DNA of 64,000 nucleotides, taken from NCBI GenBank assembly GCA_026707545.1, contig JAPOWR010000001.1:310001-374000 (forward strand). Direction: 5' to 3'. This document shows, one piece after another, positions 1 through 9,485 of the stretch; within the stretch, counting starts at the first letter, position 1; each line of letters starts with the position of its first letter. The notes under the pieces were generated by a model. That model was given only the letters and a program-made list of their open reading frames with translations, was not told where the DNA came from and made no database searches. Position numbers and translations under genes: made by a program. This stretch comes from Acidobacteriota bacterium. Its GTDB lineage: Bacteria > Acidobacteriota > Thermoanaerobaculia > Multivoradales > Multivoraceae.

Positions 1-1
1 G

Positions 2-1465
2 GGCGAGGAGGCGCAGAAGCACTTCATCCGCGGCGTCGCGATTCTCCACAGCTTCGGCTACGAGCAGGCGCGCGAGCAATTCCACGCCGCCCAGGAGATC
101 GAGCCCGATTTCGCGCTCGCGTACTGGGGTGAGACGCTGACCTACAACCATCCGTTGATGCCGGAACGGGATCTTGAGTCGCCGCGCGAAGCCCTGGCGC
201 GGCTCGGCGAGACCCGCGACGAACGGGCGGCCAAGGCCGGCGACGAGCGCGAACGGGGCTTCCTGACCGCGGTCGAGGAGTTGTTCGGCGAAGGCGAACT
301 GGTCGAGCGGCGCATCGCCTACATGGAGGCGATGGAGCGGCTCTACGAGAGCTACCCGGACGACGACGAAGTCGCCGCTTTCTACGCGCTGTCGCTGCTG
401 CAGGCGGTCGGGCCGCTCGACGACGACACCTTCCGGCTGAACGTCCTGGCAGGGTCGATCGGTCTCGGCGTCTTCGAGCGCAACCCGAACCACCCCGGGG
501 CGGCCCACTACATCATCCACGCCTTCGACGATCCGGTCCACGCGCCGCTGGCGCTGCCGGCGGCCTATCGCTTCGCCGACATCGCAGCCGCCGTCTCCCA
601 CGCCCGCCACATGCCGTCGCACATCTTCATCCAGCGCGGCATGTGGGACCGGGTGTCGAAGTCGAACGACTCGGCCTACGAGGCCGCGGTGGCGCTCTGG
701 GACCCGGGCGAACGGGTCAGCGACATGGTCCACTCGCTCGACTGGGGGCAGTACGGAGACCTGCAGCGCGGCGACTACGCCAAGGCGCGGGAGTGGATCG
801 CCGAACTCGACGACCTGGTCGAGCGCACCGAAAGCGACTGGGCCGAGAACACCGTGCCGCTCGTGCGGGCCCGCTACATCGTGGAGACGGAGGAGTGGGA
901 GACGCGCGAGATCACGGACGACACGTCCAGTTCGGAGTTGCTGGCGACCGGGATCTCGGCGGTCCACACCGGTGAACTCGACCTGGCCCGTGAGGCCGCC
1001 GCGCGGCTCAAGAAGGCGGGCGAGCGGCAGAGCGGCGACAGCTCGACGTTCCAGCGCGGCCCCAAGCCCGCCCAGGTCATGCACCACGAGGTCGCGGGCC
1101 TGATCCGGCTCGCCGAGGGCGACGCCGACGGTGCCGTCGAACTGTTCGACAAGGGGCTGGCGATAGCATCGACGATGGGGCCGCCGCGCGGCGCGGCGTC
1201 GCCGATCAAGCCGATCCGGGAACTCTACGGCGAGGTGCTGCTGCAGATCGACCGCCCGGAGGACGCGATCGCGCAGTTCGAGGACCAGTTGCTCTACACC
1301 CCCAACCGGCCACGCACCCTGCTGGGGCTGGCCCGCGCGCAGTCCGCCGCCGGCGACAGGGCGGCCGCCTCCGAGTCGTATCAGAGGTTGCTCGAGACGT
1401 GGTCAGGCGCGACCGAGCCGAAGGAGCTTGCCGAGGCGCGGGAGTTCGTCGCCTCCGCCATGTAA
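2..1465 (+). CDS. TPR-repeat protein, 5'-truncated by window edge
   Basis: The reading frame is already open at the first base, so the start lies outside the window; the first internal ATG (155) is not the start. About 487 residues are visible, made of helical pairs typical of tetratricopeptide repeats. An early repeat reads GYEQAREQFHAAQEIEPDFALAYW in outline, with the canonical spacing of small and aromatic residues, and a late repeat has the RPEDAIAQF pattern. A histidine-rich stretch (HYIIHAFDDPVHAP, then HARHMPSHIF, around codons 170-205) is typical of a family of bacterial TPR proteins of unknown role. TPR proteins act as protein-binding scaffolds; no catalytic domain is visible. A thioesterase gene follows 10 bases later on the same strand. 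Certain as a coding region; function unassigned. Confidence 0.85.
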   Translation, partial: GEEAQKHFIRGVAILHSFGYEQAREQFHAAQEIEPDFALAYWGETLTYNHPLMPERDLESPREALARLGETRDERAAKAGDERERGFLTAVEELFGEGELVERRIAYMEAMERLYESYPDDDEVAAFYALSLLQAVGPLDDDTFRLNVLAGSIGLGVFERNPNHPGAAHYIIHAFDDPVHAPLALPAAYRFADIAAAVSHARHMPSHIFIQRGMWDRVSKSNDSAYEAAVALWDPGERVSDMVHSLDWGQYGDLQRGDYAKAREWIAELDDLVERTESDWAENTVPLVRARYIVETEEWETREITDDTSSSELLATGISAVHTGELDLAREAAARLKKAGERQSGDSSTFQRGPKPAQVMHHEVAGLIRLAEGDADGAVELFDKGLAIASTMGPPRGAASPIKPIRELYGEVLLQIDRPEDAIAQFEDQLLYTPNRPRTLLGLARAQSAAGDRAAASESYQRLLETWSGATEPKELAEAREFVASAM

Positions 1466-1475
1466 GGCCTCTCGG

Positions 1476-1880
1476 GTGACCTTCGAGACCGAGTTCGAGA
1501 CCAGACACAGCGACTGCTTCGCCGCCACCGGCTTCGTCCACGCCGGCGTGTTGCTGGCGCTGACCGAGATGGCCTACGCGCGGTTCGAGCAGCACTGCGG
1601 CATCGATGCCGGCCTGAAGCCCGAGCACGTCTACGCGGTGCAGCGGTCGACGAAGGCGACGTATTACTCGCCGCTCCGCTGGCAGGAAGGGGCTCGCATC
1701 CGGGTCAGCACGACGGAGGCGACGGAGCGCGGGTTCGATCAGGACTTCGAGGTTCTCTCGGCCGCCGACGGCCGCGAGATCGCACGGTTCACGCATCGCT
1801 GGGTGTTGCTCGATACGCGGGCCGGACGCCCGGTGGCTCTGTCCGGGGACATTCGACAGCGGCTCCTGGGGGAGGATTGA
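1476..1880 (+). CDS. 4HBT hot-dog acyl-CoA thioesterase
   Basis: A protein of about 134 residues with the hot-dog thioesterase pattern: an N-terminal TRHSDCFAATGFVHAGVLL segment (equivalent to the Y-x-D-x-D...G-x-V-x-x-x-x-Y/L segment of YbgC/FcbC-like enzymes), then an AxYxSPLRW strand region. Such enzymes hydrolyse acyl-CoA thioesters in the cytoplasm. I chose GTG at 1476, just after the stop of the TPR gene. An upstream ATG (1428) would add a serine/proline-rich stretch overlapping the previous gene that does not look like this family. The length is normal for the family. It probably shares a transcript with the TPR gene and the following esterase. Confidence 0.75.
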   Translation: MTFETEFETRHSDCFAATGFVHAGVLLALTEMAYARFEQHCGIDAGLKPEHVYAVQRSTKATYYSPLRWQEGARIRVSTTEATERGFDQDFEVLSAADGREIARFTHRWVLLDTRAGRPVALSGDIRQRLLGED

Positions 1881-1904
1881 GATCGTGCCTGGAAGGGAGT
1901 TTCC

Positions 1905-3551
1905 ATGAACCGCAGACCGCCTTGCCGTCTCCTGGCCGTGATCGTCGTGGCCGCAGCCGCCTGTACCGGGTCGGGACAGCCCGAGGCTGAGGGCCTGGGC
2001 CTCGTCATCGAGACCGCGTCGGGCCCGGTCGAAGGCGCGGCGGTCGACGATGGCCGCGGCCCCGCTGGCGACGTGCTCGCCTTCCGCGGCATTCCCTACG
2101 CCGCGCCGCCGGTGGGCGATCTTCGCTGGCGGCCGCCCCAGCCGGCGGCATCCTGGGATGGTGTGCGGCCGGCCCTGGACTCCGGTGCGCCATGTTGGCA
2201 GCGGATCAGTCCCGACACGTCGATCTGGAGCCGCGGCGAGCTCGACCGCAGCGAGGACTGCCTCTATCTCGATCTGTGGACGGCTGCCGCCGACGATGCC
2301 GCTCCGCGGCCGGTCATGGTCTGGTTCCACGGCGGCAGCCACGAGGTGGGGCATGGGTCTTCGCTCATCTTCGACGGCGCGGCGCTTGCCCGCAAGGGTG
2401 TCGTGCTGGTATCGATCAACTACCGGCTGGGCTCGTTCGGCTTCCTGGCCCACGCGGCGCTGACGTCCGAGTCGGAGCACGGCTCGTCCGGCAACTACGG
2501 CCTGCTCGACAAGATCGCCGCGCTGCGATGGGTGCGGGGCAACGCGGCGGCGTTCGGCGGCGACCCGGAACGAGTGACGATCTTCGGCCAGTCGGCGGGC
2601 TCGATGAGCGTCTGCAGCCTGGTCGCGTCGCCGCTGGCGGCAGGTCTGTTCCATCGCGCGATCGGTCAGTCGGCCGGTTGCTTCACTCCGCTCGAGGGCC
2701 TGGAGCAGGCGGAGCGGCGCGGCGTGCTGCTCGCCGAGGAGTTGGGCGTCGCGGAGGATGCCGCAGGGGCTGAAGTCGCCGCCGCGATGCGGGCTGCTTC
2801 GGCGGAGGACGTGCTGGCCGGGGCCGGCAGTTCCGGGTGGTCTGAGGGAGCGAAGACGGTGGTCGACGGCTGGTACCTGCCGGATCAGCCGTCGGCGATC
2901 TACGCCCGTGGCGAGCACAACCCGGTGCCGATGCTGGTCGGCTTCATGGGCGACGAGTCGCGCGCGCTCTTCGCGCCCGGTCCGCCGCTGGAGCGCCCGG
3001 CGCTCGAACTGCAACTGGAGGAGCAGTACGGGGAGGCGGCCACAGGGCTCTTGGCCGCCTACGCCGCGGAGGCGAAGAAGGCGCCCGGGGCGGTGCCGGG
3101 CCTGATCTTCTCCGACACGATCTTCGGCTGGGGCAGCCGGACTTGGGTCCGCCACGCCGCGGCTGCGGGCGGTGACGCCTACCTCTACTACATCCCGCAC
3201 GCGCCGCCGGTGTTCCGGCTCTACCTGCCGGACCGGCCGGACCTGGGCGGCGAAGGCGGTGCGCGCCGGATGGGCGCCTACCATTCCGGCGATCTGGCCT
3301 ACGTCTTCGGCAACACCGACCTGGTGGGGATCAACTGGGAGGACTGGGACCACGAGATCGCGGACCTGCTTTCGAGCTACTGGTCGAACTTCGCGAAGAC
3401 CGGCGATCCGAACGGCGAGGGGCTGCCCGAGTGGCCGCGATACGAGCACGCGAGCGACCAGGCGCTGGTCGTCGGCGACGCGGTCGGCGTCGAGTCGGGT
3501 GTGCTGAGAGAGAAGCTCGACGCCCTCGACCACGCTCTTGGCGGCGGTTAG
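1905..3551 (+). CDS. Carboxylesterase type B, lipoprotein
   Basis: A 548-residue alpha/beta-hydrolase of the carboxylesterase/cholinesterase family, which hydrolyses carboxylic esters. The N-terminus has a basic stretch, a hydrophobic core and an A-A-A-C20 lipobox, so the protein should be a lipid-anchored envelope enzyme. The catalytic serine is S230 in the GQSAG nucleophile elbow. The oxyanion-hole segment WFHGGS lies upstream near residue 140, and the histidine is probably in AYHSGDLAYVF near residue 455. A good Shine-Dalgarno (GGGAG) precedes the ATG. Neighbours are a thioesterase upstream and an acyl-CoA dehydrogenase downstream. The family is very broad, so the natural substrate is unknown. 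Confidence 0.88.
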   Translation: MNRRPPCRLLAVIVVAAAACTGSGQPEAEGLGLVIETASGPVEGAAVDDGRGPAGDVLAFRGIPYAAPPVGDLRWRPPQPAASWDGVRPALDSGAPCWQRISPDTSIWSRGELDRSEDCLYLDLWTAAADDAAPRPVMVWFHGGSHEVGHGSSLIFDGAALARKGVVLVSINYRLGSFGFLAHAALTSESEHGSSGNYGLLDKIAALRWVRGNAAAFGGDPERVTIFGQSAGSMSVCSLVASPLAAGLFHRAIGQSAGCFTPLEGLEQAERRGVLLAEELGVAEDAAGAEVAAAMRAASAEDVLAGAGSSGWSEGAKTVVDGWYLPDQPSAIYARGEHNPVPMLVGFMGDESRALFAPGPPLERPALELQLEEQYGEAATGLLAAYAAEAKKAPGAVPGLIFSDTIFGWGSRTWVRHAAAAGGDAYLYYIPHAPPVFRLYLPDRPDLGGEGGARRMGAYHSGDLAYVFGNTDLVGINWEDWDHEIADLLSSYWSNFAKTGDPNGEGLPEWPRYEHASDQALVVGDAVGVESGVLREKLDALDHALGGG

Positions 3552-3600
3552 CGGTACTCGGCACGAGACCGGTGCCAGGCGGGGCTGCTAGCTTCGCCCC

Positions 3601-4815
3601 ATGACCGCGATTGCCGAGCCGCTGCCGCCGGAAGTCGACGACTTCCGGCAGCAAGCGCTGGAGTTCGCCGAGCGCGAGGTGTTACCGCGGCACGAGCGGC
3701 ATGGCGCACTGCTCGACGATCCGCGCGAGCGCTACGACGCCGGCGGGCGACTCCAACCCGCTGCCGTCGACCTGATCAGGGAAGTGCGCACGGCGTCTGC
3801 CCGCGAAGGGATCTTCACCGCGTGCGTACCCGAGGAGCTCGGTGGCGGCGGCTACGGTCATCTGGCCTACTACGCCGGTTGGCAGACGCTCTTTCACCGC
3901 CTGGGGCCGCGGCCGTGGCTCCTGCTGCACGTCATGGCGCACTGGGCGTTCGGTCCCAGCCGACTCCTGTCGCAGCTCTCCGAACGGGCGCGCGAGCGCT
4001 TCCTGCCGGGGTTGATGGACGGCTCGAAGATCATGTGCTTCGGGCTCTCTGAGCCGGGCGCCGGTTCCGATCTCTCGGCGCTGGCGACGAGAGCGGAGCG
4101 GGACGGCGACGGCTGGCGGATCACAGGTCGCAAGATCTGGACCACGCACGGGCCGATCGCCGACTACTGCGTGCTGTTCGCGCGGACGGGCGAGCAGGGG
4201 ATCACCGCCTTCATCGTTCCGACCGATGCGCAGGGCTTCAGGCGGGTTCGTGTCGTCGAACTCTTCGGCGACATCGGCGGCGACGAGGCCGAGATCGCGC
4301 TGGAGGGCCTCTATGTCGAGCCGTGGCAGGTCATCGGAGAGGTAGACCGCGGTCTGGCCGCGGCGCTCTACGGCGTGTCGCTGGGCCGTGTCTACAACTC
4401 GGCGCGAGCGGTGGGGACCGGTCGTTGGGCGATCGAGACGGCGCTCGCCTACGCCCAGAAGCGAGAGGCCTTCGGCTCCCCGATCGCCGAGTACCAGGGC
4501 GTGAGCTTTCCCCTGGCCGAGTCGGCGACAGAACTCCACGGCGCTCACCTGATGGGGCGTAACGCCGCCCGGCTGCTCGATGGCGGCAGCCGCGCGATCA
4601 AGGAGCTGAGCATGACGAAGGCCTACTCGGTCCAGGTGGGGCTGCGCGCGGTCGACCGGGCGATGCAGACCCACGGCGCCCTGGGATTCACGAACGACCT
4701 CGGCCTCACCGAGGCCTGGAAGGCGCTTCGGGTTGTCAACGTCGCCGACGGCTCGAACGAGATCATGAACCGCATGATCGCCCGCCAGCTACTCCGGGGC
4801 GACACCGACCTGTAG
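3601..4815 (+). CDS. Acyl-CoA dehydrogenase family protein
   Basis: A 404-residue flavoprotein of the acyl-CoA dehydrogenase family, which oxidises acyl-CoA to enoyl-CoA with FAD and passes electrons to ETF. Diagnostic motifs are SEPGAGSDL (FAD/substrate segment near residue 150), a WITGRK-type strand, and a C-terminal QTHGALGFTNDLGLTEAWK segment. At the place where medium-chain enzymes have the catalytic glutamate in YEG, this protein has A-D383-G-S-N-E387-I. The base may therefore be Asp383 or sit elsewhere, as in the ACAD10/11-like branch. It lies between an esterase and an aminotransferase on the same strand. Substrate not predictable. Confidence 0.9.
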   Translation: MTAIAEPLPPEVDDFRQQALEFAEREVLPRHERHGALLDDPRERYDAGGRLQPAAVDLIREVRTASAREGIFTACVPEELGGGGYGHLAYYAGWQTLFHRLGPRPWLLLHVMAHWAFGPSRLLSQLSERARERFLPGLMDGSKIMCFGLSEPGAGSDLSALATRAERDGDGWRITGRKIWTTHGPIADYCVLFARTGEQGITAFIVPTDAQGFRRVRVVELFGDIGGDEAEIALEGLYVEPWQVIGEVDRGLAAALYGVSLGRVYNSARAVGTGRWAIETALAYAQKREAFGSPIAEYQGVSFPLAESATELHGAHLMGRNAARLLDGGSRAIKELSMTKAYSVQVGLRAVDRAMQTHGALGFTNDLGLTEAWKALRVVNVADGSNEIMNRMIARQLLRGDTDL

Positions 4816-4884
4816 CGTGCGCTCGCGGCGGCATAGACTGCCCTTCCTCCGTACGTTGAACCTGACCCGGACCCGGGAGTTGAT

Positions 4885-6288
4885 ATGACCTTACCTGCCG
4901 AGGCGACTACGTTCGCCCCTTCCACGTCAGATCGCGACCATCTGTCCGTCCTCCATCCGACGACGGACCTTCCGGCACTGCGGCGCGACGGCCCGCTGGT
5001 GATCGAACGGGGGCAGGGCATCCGGGTCTGGGACGAAGACGGCAGGGAGTACATCGAGGGGCTGGCGGGTCTCTGGTGTACCGCCCTGGGCTACGGTGTG
5101 GAGGAACTCGCGGACGCCGCCGCCGAGCAGATTCGGAAGCTCTCCTTCGCCCATCTCTTCGCGGGTCGCAGCCATGAACCGGCGGTCGCACTGGCCGAGA
5201 AGCTGCGCGAGATCGGGCCGATTCCGAACGCCAAGGCTTTCTTCGGAACGTCCGGTTCCGACGCGAACGACACCCAGGTCAAGCTGGTCTGGTACTACAA
5301 CAACGCGCTCGGCCGGCCGGAGAAGAAGAAGATCATCAGCCGCCGGCGCGGCTACCACGGTGTTTCCGTGGCCGCCGGCAGCATGACCGGGCTGCCGCCG
5401 TTCCACAAGAGCTTCGACCTGCCGCTGCCGCAGTTCCGCCACGTGACCTGCCCGCACTACTACCGCGAGGGCGAGCCGGGCGAGACGGAAGAGGAGTTCA
5501 CGGCCCGGCTGGCGGCCGAACTCGACGAGCTGATCCGTGCCGAGGGGCCTGAAACCGTCGCCGCCTTCATCGCCGAGCCGGTGCTGGGCGCCGGGGGCGT
5601 CGTCGTGCCGCCCGAGGGCTACTACCCGGCGATTCAGGCGGTCCTGGACGAGCACGATGTCCTGCTGATCGACGACGAGGTGATCTGCGGTTTCGGCCGG
5701 CTCGGCACGCCGTTCGGGGCCGAGGCGATGGAGATGAAGCCGGATACCGCCTCGGTCGCGAAGGCCCTGTCCTCCGCCTATCTTCCGATCAGCGCGGTCC
5801 TCGTGCCCGACGAGATGGTCGATGTCTTCGTCGAGGCGGGTGAGCGCTGGGGCCTCTTCGGCCACGGTTTCACCTACACGGGCCATCCGGTCTGTGCGGC
5901 CGTGGCGCTCAAGGCGCTGGAACTGATGGAAGAGCGGAACCTCTTCGCTCACGCCGCCCGGGTCGGGCGCTACTTCCAGGCCGGGCTGCGGCGCTTTGCC
6001 GAGCATCCGCTGGTGGGCGAAACGCGGGGCAAGGGGCTGCTCGGCGCCTGTGAACTGGTGGCGGATAGGCAGAGCCGCGAGGCCTTTCCGATCCAGCGCG
6101 GAGTGGGGGCGTACTGCATGCAACGTTGCCTGGACCACGGTCTGATCGTGCGGGCGCTGGGCGACACGGTGGCGTTTTGCCCGCCGTTGATCGTCACCGA
6201 GTCGGATGTCGACGAGATCCTGGAGCGCTTCGGCCGCGGCCTGGACGAGACCCTCGCCTGGGTCGAGACCGGAGGCGCGGCGTCATGA
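4885..6288 (+). CDS. Class III PLP-dependent aminotransferase
   Basis: A 467-residue fold-type I aminotransferase of the omega-amino-acid/pyruvate branch. It transfers an amino group from an omega-amine to a keto acid using PLP. Visible are the LIDDEVICGFGR motif with cofactor-binding D263, the Schiff-base lysine K293 in VAKALSSAY, and a GHGFTYTGHPV segment in the second half. Length is normal for the family (about 450-470). A GGGAG Shine-Dalgarno lies five bases upstream of the ATG. Its TGA overlaps the ATG of the following SDR gene (ATGA), which implies translational coupling. The donor amine is unknown. Confidence 0.92.
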   Translation: MTLPAEATTFAPSTSDRDHLSVLHPTTDLPALRRDGPLVIERGQGIRVWDEDGREYIEGLAGLWCTALGYGVEELADAAAEQIRKLSFAHLFAGRSHEPAVALAEKLREIGPIPNAKAFFGTSGSDANDTQVKLVWYYNNALGRPEKKKIISRRRGYHGVSVAAGSMTGLPPFHKSFDLPLPQFRHVTCPHYYREGEPGETEEEFTARLAAELDELIRAEGPETVAAFIAEPVLGAGGVVVPPEGYYPAIQAVLDEHDVLLIDDEVICGFGRLGTPFGAEAMEMKPDTASVAKALSSAYLPISAVLVPDEMVDVFVEAGERWGLFGHGFTYTGHPVCAAVALKALELMEERNLFAHAARVGRYFQAGLRRFAEHPLVGETRGKGLLGACELVADRQSREAFPIQRGVGAYCMQRCLDHGLIVRALGDTVAFCPPLIVTESDVDEILERFGRGLDETLAWVETGGAAS

Positions 6289-7064
6289 CGGAACTGAGCA
6301 CGTTGAGCCGGTCGGTCGCGGGGAAGACCGTGCTGATCACGGGCTGCGCCTCGGGCATGGGGCGGGCGACGGCGATGCTGTTCGCGGCCGAAGGCGCGAG
6401 TGTCGCCGCGACCGACATCAACGGTCCGGGCGTCGAAGCGGTGGTCGCAAAGATCCGCGCGGCGGGCCGGGAAGCGACCGCCTGGACCCTCGACGTGGGC
6501 GACGGCGATGCGATCGAGCGCGTCGTCCGCGAGGTGGCCGACCGCTACGGCGGCCTGGACATCCTGGTGAACAACGCCGGCATCTCGCGCGGCGGGCCGA
6601 TCGACGCCGACGAGTACGAGACGCGCTGGCAGGAGACCGTCAACGTGCTCCTGACCGCTCACCAGCGGACGATCCGCGCGGCGCTGCCCCACCTGCGCAA
6701 GTCGGACTCGCCGCGGATCGTCAACATCGCTTCGACCGAGGGTCTGGGCGCGACGGCGCTCAACAGTGCCTATTCGGCGGCGAAGACCGGGGTCATCGGG
6801 CTGACCCGGGGTCTGGCGGTGGAGCTAGGCAAGGAGGGGATCACGGTGAACTGCATCTGCCCCGGTCCGATCCGCACCGCGATGACGGAGCGGATCCCCG
6901 AGGAGCACAAGCAGATCTACGCCCGCCGGCGCACCGCCCTGCGCCGCTACGGCGACCCGGAGGAGGTGGCCCACGGCACGCTCCACCTCTGCCTGCCCGC
7001 CTCGTCCTTCATCACCGGCGTCGCGTTGCCGGTCGACGGCGGATTGACCGTTCGCCGCGCCTGA
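6285..7064 (+). CDS. Short-chain dehydrogenase/reductase (FabG-like)
   Basis: A 259-residue classical SDR, an NAD(P)H-dependent oxidoreductase acting on alcohols or ketones. It has the TGCASGMG glycine-rich cofactor motif near the N-terminus, NNAG in the fourth strand, an active-site serine in NIAST and the Y163-SAA-K167 catalytic pair; PVDGG near the end is typical. The start is the ATG overlapping the aminotransferase stop. Longer in-frame starts upstream would read into the aminotransferase gene and are rejected. Co-translated with the aminotransferase, it may reduce or oxidise the carbonyl product of the same pathway. The substrate is unassigned. Confidence 0.9.
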   Translation: MTELSTLSRSVAGKTVLITGCASGMGRATAMLFAAEGASVAATDINGPGVEAVVAKIRAAGREATAWTLDVGDGDAIERVVREVADRYGGLDILVNNAGISRGGPIDADEYETRWQETVNVLLTAHQRTIRAALPHLRKSDSPRIVNIASTEGLGATALNSAYSAAKTGVIGLTRGLAVELGKEGITVNCICPGPIRTAMTERIPEEHKQIYARRRTALRRYGDPEEVAHGTLHLCLPASSFITGVALPVDGGLTVRRA

Positions 7065-7070
7065 CCGTGA

Positions 7071-7092
7071 CCGCGGGTCTTCTGACCCGCGG
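7071..7092. terminator. Hairpin between convergent genes
   Basis: A perfect 9-bp stem (CCGCGGGTC / GACCCGCGG) with a TTCT loop lies seven bases after the SDR stop and 30 bases before the stop of the facing sulfatase-like gene. A second smaller stem (CGCCGC-GTA-GCGGCG, 7102-7116) follows. There is no T-tract, so this could be a bidirectional transcript-end hairpin rather than a classical intrinsic terminator. Confidence 0.5.
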
Positions 7093-7121
7093 AAGACAAC
7101 GCGCCGCGTAGCGGCGACGAT

Positions 7122-9485
7122 TCAGTCCAGGTAGCCGAGAGCCTTCAGCGCCTCGCGCTGCTCGGGCGGTATGGACGGCTCGATGCCGGCCGTGAGCGGC
7201 CCCGCGCCCCGGCGCTGCAGTTTGCCGACGGCCGCCAGATAGCCGGCCCAGAGCGATTCCTCCTGTCGCAGGTCGTTCAACTCGGCACGGTCGCGACCGG
7301 CGTCGAACAGTTGCCGCGCGGTCCCGGAAGGCGTGCTGTGGTAGTCGATCAACTTGTGGCGGCGGTCCACTCCGTGTAGCAGCAACGCGTCCATCGCTAG
7401 CCGGTCGACGCGGAGTTCGGCCATAGCGACGGTGGATCCACGCGGGTCGGCGCCGGAGCGGATGAGAGGCAGCAGCGACTGGCCGTCGGTCTCGACCAGC
7501 CCGGGAGCCCCGATCGCATCGAGGATCGTCGGGACGATGTCGATCTGGCGCACCTGCGCCCCGACCTCGGACCGGTCCCCGTCCCGCCGTAGCCTGTCGG
7601 GCAGGCGGAGGATGAGGGGTACGTGGATCTGCTCCTGGTACAGCGTCGCGCCGTGACCGTGGCGGCCGTGGTCCAGGAACTCCTCGCCGTGATCCGACAC
7701 GAAGACGACAAGGGTGTCCTCGAGGAACCCGCGCCGGTCGAGTTCCTCGAGCATGCGGCCGAAGTGCTCGTCGACGAAGGCGATCTCGCCGTCGTAGAGG
7801 TCCTTCAGGTCGCTCGTCGAGTGACTGGCGCTGGCGGGCTGGTTCTGTCGGAGCAAACCGGGACCGGCCGCCGCGTCGGGCGCGAAACGTTGCCTGTGGT
7901 CCTCGGGCGGGAGGTAGGGCTCGTGCGGATCGGTTACGTGGAGAAAGACGAAGAAGGAGTCTTCGGGACCGATCCGTTCCAGCCATTCCAGGGTCTCGTC
8001 GACCGCCCTCCAGACCGGGACGTGAATGCCTGGCCGCGAGGCCCGCTCCCGCATCTGCATGAAGTGATTGAAGCCGCGGCGGAATCCGAAGTCGATGCCG
8101 GCGTTGCCGTTCGTCGAAACGCCTAGTGCGCGATAGCCGATTGAACTGAGGATCTCGGGCAGGTAGGGAATGTCGGCGCCGAGTTCCTGGTTCCGCGTGC
8201 GTGCGCCGTGCCTGTGCGGATACAGCCCGGTGAGGATGCTCGCGGTGGCCGGGCGCGTCCACGACGATTGGGCAACGGCGTGCTCGAAGAGGATGGCGTC
8301 GCCGGCAAACCGGTCGATGTTCGGCGAGGTCGGACGCTCGTAGCCATAGCAGCCCAGATGGTCGGCTCGGAGCGTGTCGACGAGAAAGATCAGGATGTGT
8401 GGCAGGTGCGCGCCGGACGGATCGGACGCGCCGGCGAAACCTTCGCCTGTCTCCACGGGTTGCGCCTCTGCCGGTTCGGCAGGGTTGGCGAACGGCGCTT
8501 CAGCATGCGGCCATGGTGGCGTTGGGCTGCTCAGGACGGCCGAGAGCCGGAAGCCCGCCTCGGCCTCCGGCAGGCGGGCGCCGGCGAGCGCCTCGATGCG
8601 GATGCGCAGGGGACTCTCGTGCGCCGGGAGTTGCAGTTGACCTCGCCCGCCGCTGAGGGTCGTCGTGGCCGCCGCCGATCCGGTGGGGTAGCGGTGGACT
8701 GCCGCTACGAGCCGGGGCGACGGTTCGGCGCCGCGCCAGACGCCCTGAGGGCCGTACAGGCCCAGGTCGTCCAGTTCGAGGACTCCGCCTTCCGGCAGCA
8801 GGACGTAGTAGTCGAGCGCCGTGCGAAAGGGCAGATGGAGCGTTCCGTCCGCCGCCGCGGAGGGTCTCGCGCCGGTACCGGCGCCTTCGATGCGGATGCG
8901 GCTCCAGGCGACTCGCGGTGGAACGGCTCCGGCTGGCGAGGAGTACTCCAGCAGGACGTCGTTGTCGCCCTGCCGCTGTACCGCGGGGGGCACACTCAGG
9001 CGGTACTCCTCCACGGCGCCTCCGGAGGCCAGGTCGAGCTGACCGAGCGGCTGCTGGTTCCATGACACCCGGACCGTTGGGGGCTCGGTCCCGGGAGACG
9101 CCATCTGTCGGCCCGTGAGCACGAGTTCGAGCGGACGGGACCAGGACAGGTGCCAGTTCAGGGTGGACCGGTCGCCTTCTCCCGACGCGAAGCTGCCGCC
9201 CTCGTCCTCGCCTGGAGCCGACCATCCCTCGCGGAGTTGCCGCCGCTGTTCGTAGTTTCCGGGCGCCACTTCGGACGACTCGGCCGTCACTTCGGCGAGG
9301 TCGAGCGCCTGAGCCAGGTCGGTCTGGAAGCGTTCCGCCGCTCCGCCGCAGGCCAGTACGACCAGGGCGGACAAGCCGCAGGCGGTTGCGGTCGCGGCAC
9401 GCCAATCGCGGCGATGTCCGGTCGGTCTTCGTGGCTGAGAGCTCTTCGGGGCGGCGCCGCGGCGGGGCCGCGAGATTCGGTTCAC
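7122..9485 (-). CDS. Sulfatase/alkaline-phosphatase-fold lipoprotein with atypical nucleophile motif
   Basis: A 787-residue protein with a long basic N-terminus, a hydrophobic segment and a V-L-A-C46 lipobox. A beta-rich region of about 300 residues follows, then a sulfatase domain from about residue 365: DTLRADHLGCYGYERPTSPNIDR, VSDHGEEFLDHG and GHGATLYQEQ are clear metal-binding motifs of the family. The site that should hold the formylglycine C/S-x-P-x-R reads SSWTRPATAS. No C/S-x-P-x-R is present, and Thr is the likely nucleophile, as in phosphoglycerol- or phosphoethanolamine-transferase relatives. Its GTG start overlaps the stop of the preceding SDR. A membrane-anchored hydrolase or transferase is likely; sulfatase activity is uncertain. 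Confidence 0.85.
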   Translation of the reverse strand: MNRISRPRRGAAPKSSQPRRPTGHRRDWRAATATACGLSALVVLACGGAAERFQTDLAQALDLAEVTAESSEVAPGNYEQRRQLREGWSAPGEDEGGSFASGEGDRSTLNWHLSWSRPLELVLTGRQMASPGTEPPTVRVSWNQQPLGQLDLASGGAVEEYRLSVPPAVQRQGDNDVLLEYSSPAGAVPPRVAWSRIRIEGAGTGARPSAAADGTLHLPFRTALDYYVLLPEGGVLELDDLGLYGPQGVWRGAEPSPRLVAAVHRYPTGSAAATTTLSGGRGQLQLPAHESPLRIRIEALAGARLPEAEAGFRLSAVLSSPTPPWPHAEAPFANPAEPAEAQPVETGEGFAGASDPSGAHLPHILIFLVDTLRADHLGCYGYERPTSPNIDRFAGDAILFEHAVAQSSWTRPATASILTGLYPHRHGARTRNQELGADIPYLPEILSSIGYRALGVSTNGNAGIDFGFRRGFNHFMQMRERASRPGIHVPVWRAVDETLEWLERIGPEDSFFVFLHVTDPHEPYLPPEDHRQRFAPDAAAGPGLLRQNQPASASHSTSDLKDLYDGEIAFVDEHFGRMLEELDRRGFLEDTLVVFVSDHGEEFLDHGRHGHGATLYQEQIHVPLILRLPDRLRRDGDRSEVGAQVRQIDIVPTILDAIGAPGLVETDGQSLLPLIRSGADPRGSTVAMAELRVDRLAMDALLLHGVDRRHKLIDYHSTPSGTARQLFDAGRDRAELNDLRQEESLWAGYLAAVGKLQRRGAGPLTAGIEPSIPPEQREALKALGYLD

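Noticed and set aside
1206-3533. 775-codon frame antisense to the carboxylesterase
   Set aside because: Arg/Pro/His-rich translation without domains; an artefact of high G+C on the strand opposite a clear esterase gene.
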